NCBI GenBank assembly: GCA_965227455.1
Contig: OZ245752.1
Span: 1,984,001-2,048,000 of the forward strand
Reading direction: 5' to 3'
From: JABDIP01 sp965227455
Lineage (GTDB): Bacteria; Pseudomonadota; Alphaproteobacteria; DSM-16000; Inquilinaceae
Length of the DNA stretch: 64,000 bases
Part shown: one piece after another, positions 8,270 to 16,579 of the stretch
How positions within the stretch are numbered: the first letter of the stretch is position 1
Layout: every line of letters starts with the position of its first letter
Position numbers and translations under genes: made by a program
Notes under the pieces: model-generated
Databases searched by the model: none
What the model was told of the DNA's origin: nothing
The model's input: only the letters and a program-made list of their open reading frames with translations

Positions 8270-8299
8270 TAGATGGGAACAAAAGCCGAACTTTTCAAG
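8270..8299 (-). promoter_or_regulatory. Sigma-32-type promoter of rpoH
   Basis: On the minus strand CTTGAAAA (8299-8292) is followed after 14 nt by CCCATCTA (8277-8270). This matches the alphaproteobacterial heat-shock consensus CTTGAAA / CCCAT-T. It would start transcription near 8263, about 80 nt before the rpoH ATG, implying that RpoH activates its own gene. Confidence 0.75.
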
Positions 8300-8457
8300 G
8301 GTGCCGCCCATCAATCGGGATTTGGGAGCCGTCCAAGGCACTGCACCGATCGCGTCCTCGCGCCGCTGACATCTCCTGTTACATCCACGGCAAACTCTGA
8401 TCGCAACGACGTGCGAAAACCGCACGGCAATGGCCGAACCGCAGGAGAACCGCGTCG

Positions 8458-9048
8458 ATGTCGTTCAAGGACACCCAATCCGGCTATGGCTGGCCGTCCA
8501 TCGTGCTGCACTGGGTCGGGGCCGGCCTGGTCATCGCCCTGTTCCTGATCGGCGAGCAGCTGGAGGATCTGGCCCGCGGGCCGGAACGCACAGAGATCCT
8601 GGCGCTGCATGTCTCGATCGGGACCATCGCGATTCTGCTGCTGGGCGCCCGGATCCTGTGGCGGGCCTTCCAGCGCGGTCCCGTGCCGCCCGCCGATCCG
8701 AAGCCGGTCCAGCTGCTGTCCCGGGTCGTGCAATGGGGGATGCTGGCGATGATCGCCGCCCTGATCCTCACCGGCCCGCTGATGCAATGGACGGCCGGTC
8801 AGCCCCTGGACGTCTTCGGCATGGTGAGCATCGCAAGCCCGTTACCGACGATGCGCGGTCTGCACGAAGTGCTGGAGGAGATCCACGGGTTCGCATCGCA
8901 TGCCATCGGTCCGCTTTTTTTGCTGCATGTGCTAGGCGCCCTTAAACATCTGATTATCAATCGCGACGGCGTGTTTTCGCGTATACTATGGGTACGCGTG
9001 GGGCGCAGTGACACCAGCCTGAAACGCGAGCCCGGCGGCATCGTCTGA
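8458..9048 (+). CDS. Cytochrome b561 family protein
   Basis: A 196-residue membrane cytochrome with four hydrophobic segments (about residues 14-33, 47-66, 88-108 and 140-165). Candidate haem-ligand histidines appear in VLHWVGAG (segment 1), ALHVSIG (segment 2), and in GFASHAIG and LLHVLGALKH (segment 4), as expected for the bacterial b561 group that exchanges electrons between quinones and other carriers, including superoxide. A GCAGGAGA ribosome-binding site precedes the ATG. It is divergent from rpoH and followed at 34 bp by a hydrolase gene. Confidence 0.88.
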   Translation: MSFKDTQSGYGWPSIVLHWVGAGLVIALFLIGEQLEDLARGPERTEILALHVSIGTIAILLLGARILWRAFQRGPVPPADPKPVQLLSRVVQWGMLAMIAALILTGPLMQWTAGQPLDVFGMVSIASPLPTMRGLHEVLEEIHGFASHAIGPLFLLHVLGALKHLIINRDGVFSRILWVRVGRSDTSLKREPGGIV

Positions 9049-9082
9049 TCCGTCGCCTCGCCACGGACGGAGTTCAGCCGCC

Positions 9083-9940
9083 ATGCGACAAGAGATCATC
9101 GAACTATACGATGCCTACACCCACGAAACCTTGGACCGCCGCGCCTTCATGGACCGGTTGGTCGTGCTTGCCGGCGGCGTAGCGGCCGCCACCGCCATGC
9201 TGCCGCTGCTGGAGGCGAGCAGCGCCAAGGCGGCCATCGTGTCGCCCACCGACCGCCGGGTGAACCCCAGGACGGTCAGCTTCGAGGCCGGCGGCGACAC
9301 CGTGTCCGGCTATCTGGTGCGCCGCGCCGGCACCTCCGGCGGCCTTCCGGGGATCGTGGTGATCCACGAGAACCGCGGCCTGAACCCGCATATCCGCGAC
9401 GTGACCCGTCGCGCGGCGCTGGCCGGCTACCTCGCCCTTGCGCCGGACTACCTGTCGCCGGCCGGCGGCACGCCCGAGGATCAGGACCAGGCCCGCGAGA
9501 TGATGGCCGGGCTGGATGCCGACAAGGCGCTGGAGATCTCCGCCGCCGCGGCGGCGTTCCTGAAGGCGCAGAGGGGCAGCAACGGCCGGGTCGGCGTGGT
9601 CGGGTTCTGCTGGGGCGGCGGCCTCGCCAATCGGCTGGCGGCGCACAGCGAGGATGTCGATGCCGCCGTCGCCTTCTACGGCCGGGTGCTGCCCGCCGAG
9701 GAGGTGGCCGGTATCACCGCACCGCTGATGCTGCACTATGCCGGCCTGGACGAGCGCATCAACCAGGGCATCCCGGCCTTCCAGGCGGCGCTGGACGCCG
9801 CCGGAACGCCCTATGTCATGCACATGTATGACGGCGTCAACCACGCCTTCCACAACGATACGTCGGAGGCCCGCTACGACCAGGACGCAGCCGAGCTGGC
9901 CTGGAACCGTACCCTCGCCTTCTTCAACGAGCACCTGTAG
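9083..9940 (+). CDS. Dienelactone hydrolase family protein with Tat-like leader
   Basis: A 285-residue alpha/beta hydrolase. The catalytic triad is visible: the nucleophile Cys in GFCWGGG (near residue 173), Asp in YAGLDERI and His in NHAFHND; the conserved Glu in HENRGL, which primes the cysteine, is also present. The N-terminus holds a twin-arginine-like leader (DRRAFMDRLVVLAGG) followed by a hydrophobic stretch and an AKA cleavage-like site, so export to the periplasm is likely. The substrate may be a lactone or ester, unknown. Its 3' end overlaps the convergent nhaA gene by 17 bp. Confidence 0.88.
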   Translation: MRQEIIELYDAYTHETLDRRAFMDRLVVLAGGVAAATAMLPLLEASSAKAAIVSPTDRRVNPRTVSFEAGGDTVSGYLVRRAGTSGGLPGIVVIHENRGLNPHIRDVTRRAALAGYLALAPDYLSPAGGTPEDQDQAREMMAGLDADKALEISAAAAAFLKAQRGSNGRVGVVGFCWGGGLANRLAAHSEDVDAAVAFYGRVLPAEEVAGITAPLMLHYAGLDERINQGIPAFQAALDAAGTPYVMHMYDGVNHAFHNDTSEARYDQDAAELAWNRTLAFFNEHL

Positions 9941-11156
9941 AGCCGACGGCGACCTCGGACGGCCGGGCATCGGGCCCGGCCGCCTGGCCGAGTGCCCGCT
10001 GCAGCACCAGATACCCGGCCACGGCGGACAGGATCGAGCCCATCAGCACGCCGAGCCGGACGGCGTTGAGCTGGTCGGCGCTGTCGAAGGCTAGCGTGCC
10101 GATGAACAGGCTCATGGTGAAGCCGACGCCGGTCAGGCAGGCAACGCCGTAGACATGCGGCCAGGTCACGCCATCCGGCAGCCGGCAGATGCCGGCCCGC
10201 ACGCCCAGCCAGCTGAACGAGAGCACGCCGATCTGCTTGCCCAGGAACAGGCCGAGCGCGATGCCCAGGGGCAGCGGCGCGATCAGGTCGGAGACGGCGA
10301 GCCCGCCCAGCGCCACGCCGGCATTGGCGAATGCGAAGATCGGCAGCACGCAGAAGGCCACCCAGGGATGCAGGCCGTGCTCGACCCGCTTCAGCGGCGG
10401 CTCCACCGCCACGCCCGGCTTCGGCCGGAGCGGGATGGTCAGCGCGATCAGCACGCCGGCAAGGGTGGCGTGGACGCCGGATTTCAGGACGCAGACCCAG
10501 ATGATCGTGCCCACCACCACATAGGGCGCGACGGTCATCACGCCGCGGCGGTTCAGGATCATCAGGATCGTCAGGCCGACGGCCCCGATCGCCAGCGAAA
10601 CCAGCGACACGCTGTCGGTGTAGAACAGGGCGATGATGATGATGGCGCCGAGGTCGTCGATGATCGCCACGGCCAGCAACAGAACCTTCAGCGCCACCGG
10701 AACGCGGGGCCCGAGCAGCGCCAGGATGCCGAGCGCGAAGGCGATGTCGGTTGCGGCCGGAATCGCCCAGCCCTGCAGGGTCGCCGGGTCGCCCCAGTTG
10801 ATCGCCGCGAAGATCGCGGCCGGGATCGCCATGCCACCGATCGCCGCCATCAGCGGCAGCGCGGCACGGTCGAAGGAGGACAGCTCGCCCTCCACGATCT
10901 CGCGCTTGATCTCCAGCCCGATGAGGAAGAAGAAGATCACCATCAGTCCGTCATTGACCCAGAGCAGCAGGGGCTTGGCGATCTCAAGCGGGCCGATCTG
11001 CACCACGATGGGCATGTCGAGCAGCCCCTCATAGAGCGCGCTCAGCGGCGAGTTGTTGACCAACAGCGCAAGGGCCGCCGCGGCCATCAGGACCAGGCCG
11101 CCGGCCGTGTCGCGCTTGAAGAAATCATTCATCCGGGTTTGGAGCTGGGCAATCAT
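9924..11156 (-). CDS. nhaA: Na+/H+ antiporter NhaA
   Basis: A 410-residue inner-membrane antiporter that expels sodium in exchange for protons. It has about 12 membrane segments, the unwound-helix signature PAATDIAFALG near residue 135 and the paired aspartates of the ion site in AVAIIDDLGAI near residue 163. Length and motif order match the family. It is downstream of a DUF465 gene on the same strand (gap 82 bp). Confidence 0.95.
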   Translation of the reverse strand: MIAQLQTRMNDFFKRDTAGGLVLMAAAALALLVNNSPLSALYEGLLDMPIVVQIGPLEIAKPLLLWVNDGLMVIFFFLIGLEIKREIVEGELSSFDRAALPLMAAIGGMAIPAAIFAAINWGDPATLQGWAIPAATDIAFALGILALLGPRVPVALKVLLLAVAIIDDLGAIIIIALFYTDSVSLVSLAIGAVGLTILMILNRRGVMTVAPYVVVGTIIWVCVLKSGVHATLAGVLIALTIPLRPKPGVAVEPPLKRVEHGLHPWVAFCVLPIFAFANAGVALGGLAVSDLIAPLPLGIALGLFLGKQIGVLSFSWLGVRAGICRLPDGVTWPHVYGVACLTGVGFTMSLFIGTLAFDSADQLNAVRLGVLMGSILSAVAGYLVLQRALGQAAGPDARPSEVAVGSTGAR

Positions 11157-11238
11157 CTGGGTAAGCCTTCATCTGGGGAAGTCTGGGCAAGTCTGTAAAA
11201 TGCGAACGGGGCGGCCGGGGCCGCCCCGATGGCCGAAC

Positions 11239-11445
11239 CTACGTCGACCCATGCCGGCCCAGATCCGGCACGCGCACCGTGCGCATCACGCCTTTGAGGA
11301 GGGCCATCTCATCCTTGACCCGCAGCTTCAGGCGCTTCAGCCGCTGGATCGTCGGCCCGTCCTTGAACGGGCGGCGGATTTCCTGTCGCAACTGCCGATC
11401 CAGCCTGGCGTGGCGCAGTAACAGCGCATTCAAGCGTCTTTCCAT
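11239..11445 (-). CDS. DUF465 (YdcH-like) small protein
   Basis: A 68-residue highly charged helical protein of the DUF465 type, with the typical pattern of an N-terminal helix (LLLRHARLDRQLRQE), a short break, and LKRLKLRVKDEM. These proteins are common in Proteobacteria; their function is unknown. ATG 11445 has a GGGAG ribosome-binding site and gives the usual family size. The gene lies between icd and nhaA on the same strand. Confidence 0.8.
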   Translation of the reverse strand: MERRLNALLLRHARLDRQLRQEIRRPFKDGPTIQRLKRLKLRVKDEMALLKGVMRTVRVPDLGRHGST

Positions 11446-11493
11446 TTCGCGTCTCCCAAACTCAAAATGTGCCGGTCTCAATCCCTGCAGCAT

Positions 11494-13023
11494 TCAGGTC
11501 TGCCCCTGGGCCAGGGAGTAGGCCGGCTGGCCGTCGAACCGCTGCAGCCGCTCCACATGCATCCAGGAGCAGACCCGGCTGACCCTGGCCAGCAGGTGGC
11601 AGATCGCCGATTGCAGGTCCGTCGCCTCGACGCCGTGATAGCGGAAGCGGCAGCGCCAGTGATCGACCATTTCGGCGATGCCCTGAGTGTCCGGATAGAC
11701 CATGGTGCCCCGGTTCGAGATCATCGCGAGATCGAACCGGGTCGCCGCACAGGCCGCCTTCAGCCGGCTGGCAAGCTCGTCGACCGGACCGTGCCATTCG
11801 ACGAACACGTCCAGCCCGTCGAATTCCCGCCGGGGATCCAGCCTGACCAATGCCGCCGGCGTCGCCCGCAGCAACCGGCCCGAAGCCATAGACCAGGCGG
11901 AATCCGGCACCGGGTCGAGCCGGTCGCAGATCGCGGCAGCGAAATCCGCGGTGGATGCGGGCGGGTGCTCGCCGGCGATGTCGGCGGTCACGTACCGCCC
12001 CTCCTCCAGCACGTCGTAGAGCGCGTTCTCCACCGTGTCCGCCGCCGCGCCGGCGCCGATGTGGCGCAGCATCATGGCGCCGGAGAGGATCAGCGCCGTC
12101 GGGTTCGCGATGCCGCGACCGGCGATATCCGGCGCGGTGCCATGCACCGCCTCGAAGATCGCCACCTGGTCGCCGATATTGGCGCTGGGGGCGAAACCCA
12201 GCCCGCCGACCAGGCCGGCCGCCAGATCGCTGAGGATGTCGCCGCTCATGTTGGTGGTGAGGATGACGTCGAACGCGTCCGGCGACAGGACCAGCTGGTG
12301 GGCGCAATTGTCGGTCAGGATGTGGTGGGCATCGATGTCCGGATAGCCAGCCGCCACTTCCTCGAAGGTCGATTTGAACAGGCCCTCGGTCATCTTCAGG
12401 ATGTTGGCCTTGGTTGCGCAATGGACCTGCCGGTGTCCGTCGGCCCGGGCCAGCGCGAAGGCCAGCTGGGCGATCTTCTCGCTGCCCTTGCGGGTGATCA
12501 GCTTCAGGCACTGAGCCACATCCGGCGTCTGCATGTGCTCGATGCCGGCATAGAGATCCTCCACATTCTCGCGGACGATCACCAGATCGACGCCCGGATC
12601 GGCATAGCGCGACGGCACCCCTGGCAGAGTCCGCGCCGGGCGGACACTGCCGTAGAGCTCGAAGAGCTTGCGCAGGGTGACGTTGGCGCTCTTGCCGCCA
12701 TGGCCGACCGGCGTTTCCAGCGGCGCCTTCAGCGCCACGCCGGCGCCGGCGATGGCATCGATGGTGTCCGCCGGCACGCCGGAGGCGATGCCGTGGGCGA
12801 ATACCTCAGCCCCGGCATCGTGCTCCTGCCAGTCGATGAACGGGTAGGCCGCATCGATGACCCGGCGGGTGGCAGCCATGATCTCCGGGCCGATGCCGTC
12901 GCCGGCGATGGCGACCACGGCCGTCTTGTCGGCGGCGATCGCGCCGTTCAGGTCGCCGGGCAGAGAGGCATGGCCGGGGAAGCTGGCGCCGGTGCCCTCG
13001 GTAACGAGCATGTCGAGTCTCAT
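11494..13023 (-). CDS. icd: Isocitrate dehydrogenase, Thermus/Rickettsia type with C-terminal extension
   Basis: A 509-residue isocitrate/isopropylmalate dehydrogenase-family enzyme. The nucleotide-binding AIAGDGIGPEIM motif lies near residue 40, the substrate loop GGKSANVTLRK near 112, VIVRENVEDLYAGIEH near 145 and the metal-binding DNCAHQLV and MSGDILSDL later. Past about residue 390 an extra domain of roughly 120 residues follows (FDGLDVFVEWHG), characteristic of Thermus- and Rickettsia-type NADP isocitrate dehydrogenases and absent from LeuB. It would convert isocitrate to 2-oxoglutarate. It follows a coiled-coil gene by 4 bp. Confidence 0.85.
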   Translation of the reverse strand: MRLDMLVTEGTGASFPGHASLPGDLNGAIAADKTAVVAIAGDGIGPEIMAATRRVIDAAYPFIDWQEHDAGAEVFAHGIASGVPADTIDAIAGAGVALKAPLETPVGHGGKSANVTLRKLFELYGSVRPARTLPGVPSRYADPGVDLVIVRENVEDLYAGIEHMQTPDVAQCLKLITRKGSEKIAQLAFALARADGHRQVHCATKANILKMTEGLFKSTFEEVAAGYPDIDAHHILTDNCAHQLVLSPDAFDVILTTNMSGDILSDLAAGLVGGLGFAPSANIGDQVAIFEAVHGTAPDIAGRGIANPTALILSGAMMLRHIGAGAAADTVENALYDVLEEGRYVTADIAGEHPPASTADFAAAICDRLDPVPDSAWSMASGRLLRATPAALVRLDPRREFDGLDVFVEWHGPVDELASRLKAACAATRFDLAMISNRGTMVYPDTQGIAEMVDHWRCRFRYHGVEATDLQSAICHLLARVSRVCSWMHVERLQRFDGQPAYSLAQGQT

Positions 13024-13027
13024 GGCC

Positions 13028-13804
13028 CTACTCCGCCGCGATGGTGGGGACAGGGGTCGCCGGCGACAGGGCCGACAACCGGCTGGATAGCGACTGGCCG
13101 GACGCCCGGGACAGGCCGCGCGCCTTGGCCAGGGCCTGGGCCACGCCGGGATCCTGGGCGATGCGGTCGCCGCCAAGCACATCGGCGCGCATCTTCAGCA
13201 CTTCCGTCTCCGAGCGCACCCGCGCGGTCTCGCGGTTCATCGCGTCCAGCGCCGTCGACAGGGTCGAGAGCGTGTCGCCGAGGCCGCCGCGCAGCTCGGC
13301 GCGCTGGCGCTGCAGATTCGCCATGTCCATCTGCCGCCGTGCCGATTTCAGCTCCTGCCGGGCGGAACGGATCTTGCCGGCGAGCTCGTCATAGGCGCGC
13401 CTCAGCTCGGTCCGCCAGGACTCGACCTCGTGATCCTCGGACATCTCGCGTTCGATCTCCGGCTTCAGCCGCTCAAGCTCGACGACGATGGTCTCCAGGG
13501 TCGCTTCCTTGTCGGCGCGGGCATTCGGCTCCACCAACCCGGCCAACTCGTCCTCGACGATGCGGGCGGCGGACAGCAGCTCGCCGTAGGTCGCCTCGAG
13601 CTGCCGGGTCTCGCGCTGCTCGCGCTGCACCTCCTGTTCGGCCTCCACCAGCCGGTGGCCAAGCTTGGCCAGCTCCTGCTCCATGCCGGAGAGCTGCGCC
13701 TTGCTGGCCGTGCCCGCATCGAAGGCCACGACCTGCTGCGCGAACTCGTCGAGCACCTCGTTAGCCTTCGCCACCCCGTAATGCTTCAGGAACCTCCAAA
13801 CCAT
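13028..13804 (-). CDS. Uncharacterised coiled-coil protein upstream of icd
   Basis: A 258-residue, mostly alpha-helical protein with long heptad-rich stretches (about residues 30-120 and 125-210), many Glu/Arg/Gln and a Pro/Ser-rich tail. The N-terminal MVWRFLKHYGVAKANEVLDEF looks like a short globular or amphipathic anchor. It has a PspA-like general appearance, but I do not see PspA motifs, so I leave it unnamed. ATG 13804 is chosen over a GTG at 13837. Only 4 bp separate it from icd, so the two are likely co-transcribed. Confidence 0.65.
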   Translation of the reverse strand: MVWRFLKHYGVAKANEVLDEFAQQVVAFDAGTASKAQLSGMEQELAKLGHRLVEAEQEVQREQRETRQLEATYGELLSAARIVEDELAGLVEPNARADKEATLETIVVELERLKPEIEREMSEDHEVESWRTELRRAYDELAGKIRSARQELKSARRQMDMANLQRQRAELRGGLGDTLSTLSTALDAMNRETARVRSETEVLKMRADVLGGDRIAQDPGVAQALAKARGLSRASGQSLSSRLSALSPATPVPTIAAE

Positions 13805-13927
13805 ATCTGCTGCCTTTCCGCGACTGGTTGCGATCACAGAGCAGATGGCGGCGGGCCATTGATAAATCCAATCGAAAGCCCAACCTCTCTTTGATAGATT
13901 TGCTCAATCGATGGAGAGTTCCTGCCG

Positions 13928-14845
13928 ATGCCCACCCTGCGTCAGCTCAGCTACCTGACGGCCCTGGCCGATGAGCGCCATTTCCGGCGTGCGGCGGAGC
14001 GGGTGCATGTCACCCAGCCGACCCTCAGCGTGCAGCTCGCGGTGCTGGAGAAGACTCTGGGCGTGAAGCTGGTGGACCGCCGAGGCAGGTCGGTGGCGCT
14101 GACCCCGATCGGCCGCGAGGTTGCCGAGCGGGCGCGGCGCATCCAGGAAGAGGTGCGCGGCATCCGGGCGTTGGCCGCCAGCGCCCAGCACGGCCTTGCC
14201 GGCACCGTCCGGCTCGGCGTGCCGCCGACCTTGGGGCCTTATCTGCTGCCCTATGTGGTGCCGGCCCTGCACCGGCGATTCCCGGAACTAAAGCTGCATG
14301 TGCGCGAGGGCATGCCGCGGGACCTGCTGGTCCGGCTTCAGGAAGGCGCGTTCGACCTGCTGCTGTCGCCCCTGCCCGTGGGCGGCGGTGTGGAGGTGGC
14401 GCCGCTGTTCTCAGAGCCGCTAATGGTCGCCGCCGCGCCGGATCATCCGCTGGCGGCGAAGGCCAACGTGGTGCGCAAGGATCTGCAGGGCGAGAACCTG
14501 CTGGCGCTGGAGCCAGGGCACCATCTGCATGACCAGGTCCGGGCGCTGTGCGACGCCTTCGGCGCCACCCTGCTCAGTGACTATGAGGGCACCAGCCTGG
14601 ACACCCTGCGCCAGATGGCCGGAATGGGCGTCGGATTGGCGGTCCTGCCGACGCTCTACGTGCATTCGGAAATCGCCGGGCGCGGCGAGGTGGCGGTCCT
14701 CAACCTGACAGATGAGTCCCTGCATCGCAGCATCGGCATGATCTGGCCGGCCGGCACCCATGGCCGGCCGCAATTCCAGGAGATCGCGGCGCTGATCCGC
14801 GAGATCGCCGGCGAGCGGTTCAAGGACCTGACGATCCACACCTGA
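13928..14845 (+). CDS. LysR-family, OxyR-like regulator with His in place of the peroxidatic Cys
   Basis: A 305-residue LysR-type regulator whose overall sequence tracks OxyR: N-terminal helix-turn-helix (LRQLSYLTALADERHFRRAA, VTQPTLSVQLAVLE) and the OxyR-like region around residue 190-215. In OxyR the peroxide-sensing Cys lies in a GHCLRDQ motif and the resolving Cys nine residues later. Here the nucleotides read GGG CAC CAT CTG, giving GHHLHDQ, so the sensing Cys is His, while the second Cys (RALCDAFG) is retained. Hydrogen-peroxide disulfide switching should therefore be lost or changed. It is divergent from the coiled-coil/icd operon. Confidence 0.88.
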   Translation: MPTLRQLSYLTALADERHFRRAAERVHVTQPTLSVQLAVLEKTLGVKLVDRRGRSVALTPIGREVAERARRIQEEVRGIRALAASAQHGLAGTVRLGVPPTLGPYLLPYVVPALHRRFPELKLHVREGMPRDLLVRLQEGAFDLLLSPLPVGGGVEVAPLFSEPLMVAAAPDHPLAAKANVVRKDLQGENLLALEPGHHLHDQVRALCDAFGATLLSDYEGTSLDTLRQMAGMGVGLAVLPTLYVHSEIAGRGEVAVLNLTDESLHRSIGMIWPAGTHGRPQFQEIAALIREIAGERFKDLTIHT

Positions 14846-14869
14846 CCGCCCGCCGGCCATCGCGGCCGG

Positions 14870-15568
14870 TCAGCCGTAGCTGATCTGCGGCCACCAATCG
14901 GTGCCGCGGCCGTCCGGAGTCAGGTCGAGGACGTTCCAGAGCGGCCACATGGCGTCGATATGGCGCGGGTGCTGGCCCTCTTCCGGCGCGATGAAGAACA
15001 GCTCCGAGGCGTAGAGATGGCGGATGCCGTCCGCATCCTTGCGGAACACGTTGATCATTGGCAGCTGGCCGCCATCGGGCGATTCCGCAAAGTAATCGGC
15101 GTTGTAGCTGTTGCCGCCGGAGGACAGCAGGCGGAGATCGGTCCAGCCCCGGGACACGGCGAAGGACCGGATGGTGTCGAGCGGCGCCTTGGCCGCCACC
15201 GCCAGGTTGATCCGCTGGCTGAGGTGCCTGGCGTTGCCGTTCAGCGCGTCGAGAAACGCGGTGCACATCGGGCAGGCACTGCCCCCGGGCGGGTACATGA
15301 AGCTGTAGAGGACAAGCGTGTCCTTGTCCGGCGCGAACAACTCGGACAGGCGGGTCTCGATCACCGTCGCCTGGTCGGAGAGATCCGCAGACCCCTCCTG
15401 GAAGACGTAGTCCTCATTCGGCGCGCCGCCGGCCGGCAGGGACCGCCGCAGGGCCGCGACCTCCTCGGTCTGCCGCCGCAGGTCGCGCTCGGCCGCCAGC
15501 AGGCGGTCGCGGGCCTCGCGATAGGCGTCGCTTTCACCGGGGAACCGGCGTTCGTGAAGATGTCCCAT
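14870..15568 (-). CDS. DUF899 thioredoxin-like protein
   Basis: A 232-residue cytosolic protein of the DUF899 family, related to the thioredoxin fold. An N-terminal helical segment (residues 10-45) precedes the domain; the candidate redox motif CPMC follows a loop GGSA near residue 100, and the FFIAPEEGQHPRHID and WNVLDLTPDGRG segments typical of the family are at the C-terminus. The biochemical role is not established. It is the third gene of a likely ArsR-AHSA1-DUF899 operon, an arrangement frequent in Proteobacteria. Confidence 0.85.
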   Translation of the reverse strand: MGHLHERRFPGESDAYREARDRLLAAERDLRRQTEEVAALRRSLPAGGAPNEDYVFQEGSADLSDQATVIETRLSELFAPDKDTLVLYSFMYPPGGSACPMCTAFLDALNGNARHLSQRINLAVAAKAPLDTIRSFAVSRGWTDLRLLSSGGNSYNADYFAESPDGGQLPMINVFRKDADGIRHLYASELFFIAPEEGQHPRHIDAMWPLWNVLDLTPDGRGTDWWPQISYG

Positions 15569-15589
15569 GGGGTGTCTCCCACTCTTGAT

Positions 15590-16066
15590 TCAGGATGCGA
15601 GGACGCGCTCCAGCCGGTCGAGCGAGCTGGTCCAACCCTCATTGTGCATGCGCCGGCCTTCGGCGGTTTCGAACAGGCGCTGGCTGAACACCATCTCGGT
15701 GCCGCCGTCGCGTTCGTGGAATTCCAGGGTGACCACGGTCTCGTGGCCGCGCACGCCGTCGGTTTCCCAGGCCCAGGTGAACTGCAGGCGTTCGGGCGGG
15801 GCGATTTCGCGATAGACACCGCTGCAGATGTGCTCTCCGCCGGACTCGTTGATCATGCGGGTACGCCAGGCGCCGCCGGGCCGGACCTCCATCTGGTCGA
15901 TGGCCGCGTTGGTGCCCTCCGGACCCCACCATTTCGCAAGCTCGGCCGGATCGGACCAGGCCCGGAACACCGCCTCGCGCGGTGCCGCGATCCGGCGCGT
16001 GATCGTCAATGTGCGCTCGGCCTCGGACTCGGCGCCCGGTGCCGCTTCGGTGGCAACATCACTCAT
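15590..16066 (-). CDS. SRPBCC (AHSA1/CalC-type) protein
   Basis: A 158-residue START-like protein. The family landmarks are clear: ITRRIAAPREAVFRAWSDP near residue 22, the WWGPEG motif near 45, RPGGAWRTRM and the closing GWTSSLDRLERVL helix. Such proteins bind hydrophobic ligands in a helix-grip cavity; the ligand is unknown. Its start overlaps the end of the ArsR regulator by 8 bp, a very common pairing in which the regulator and ligand-binding protein form one operon. Confidence 0.9.
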   Translation of the reverse strand: MSDVATEAAPGAESEAERTLTITRRIAAPREAVFRAWSDPAELAKWWGPEGTNAAIDQMEVRPGGAWRTRMINESGGEHICSGVYREIAPPERLQFTWAWETDGVRGHETVVTLEFHERDGGTEMVFSQRLFETAEGRRMHNEGWTSSLDRLERVLAS

Positions 16067-16415
16067 CTTCTTTCCCCTCCGATTTCGGCGAAACGTCCTC
16101 CAGATAGCGCTCCAGCCGGTCGAACTGGCCTTCCCAGAAGCGGCGATAACGCTCGACCCAGTCGGCGGCGTCCTTCAGCGGCTCTGCATTAAGGCTGCAC
16201 CGCACCACCCGCCCCGCTTTCTGCTTGCTGACCAGCCCTGCCGTCTCCAGCACCCGCAGGTGCTTGGAGATCGCCGGTAGCGACATTTCGTGCGGCGCCG
16301 CCAGCTCGGTAACCCGCGTCTCGCCTTCCGCCAGCCGCGCCAGGATGGCCCGTCGGGTCGGGTCGCCGAGCGCGGAGAACACCGCATCGAGGCTTTCTGA
16401 GGGACACTTAACCAT
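16059..16415 (-). CDS. ArsR/SmtB-family transcriptional regulator
   Basis: A 118-residue winged-helix repressor. It begins with the usual LDAVFSALGDPTRRAIL helix and shows the recognition helix in MSLPAISKHLRVLETAGLV, followed by the wing and a C-terminal tail rich in W/R/E that marks the AHSA1-associated subgroup, which lacks metal-binding cysteine pairs. ATG 16415 gives the standard start; the open frame continues upstream to 16538 without homologous sequence. A palindrome overlapping the start codon is a candidate autoregulatory site. Confidence 0.9.
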   Translation of the reverse strand: MVKCPSESLDAVFSALGDPTRRAILARLAEGETRVTELAAPHEMSLPAISKHLRVLETAGLVSKQKAGRVVRCSLNAEPLKDAADWVERYRRFWEGQFDRLERYLEDVSPKSEGKEDE

Positions 16416-16423
16416 CTGGTTAA
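16408..16423. promoter_or_regulatory. Candidate ArsR operator over the start codon
   Basis: TTAACCA and TGGTTAA are separated by 2 bp in an otherwise AT-rich patch, forming a 16-bp palindrome that includes the ArsR ATG. ArsR-family repressors bind AT-rich dyads near their own promoters. The assignment is by position and symmetry. Confidence 0.45.
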
Positions 16424-16579
16424 ATATATTTGCAGATGCCACGGTCGTCAAGAGCTCCTGGCCACGGCCGAAAGACCGACGATTGACGTGAGTCATTGCC
16501 GCCGGCATCTCGCCAACAGATGGTCCTGGCTCAGCCACGCCGGCACAGAAAAGCCGACGGGTGCAAATGGGGAGGATCC

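Noticed and set aside
11467..13764. A 765-residue plus-strand ORF
   Set aside because: It is the antisense shadow of icd and the coiled-coil gene, with His/Arg/Gln-rich composition typical of high-GC shadows. Similar long shadows opposite other genes (for example 17258-19336, 32472-34943, 55908-58004) were also dropped.
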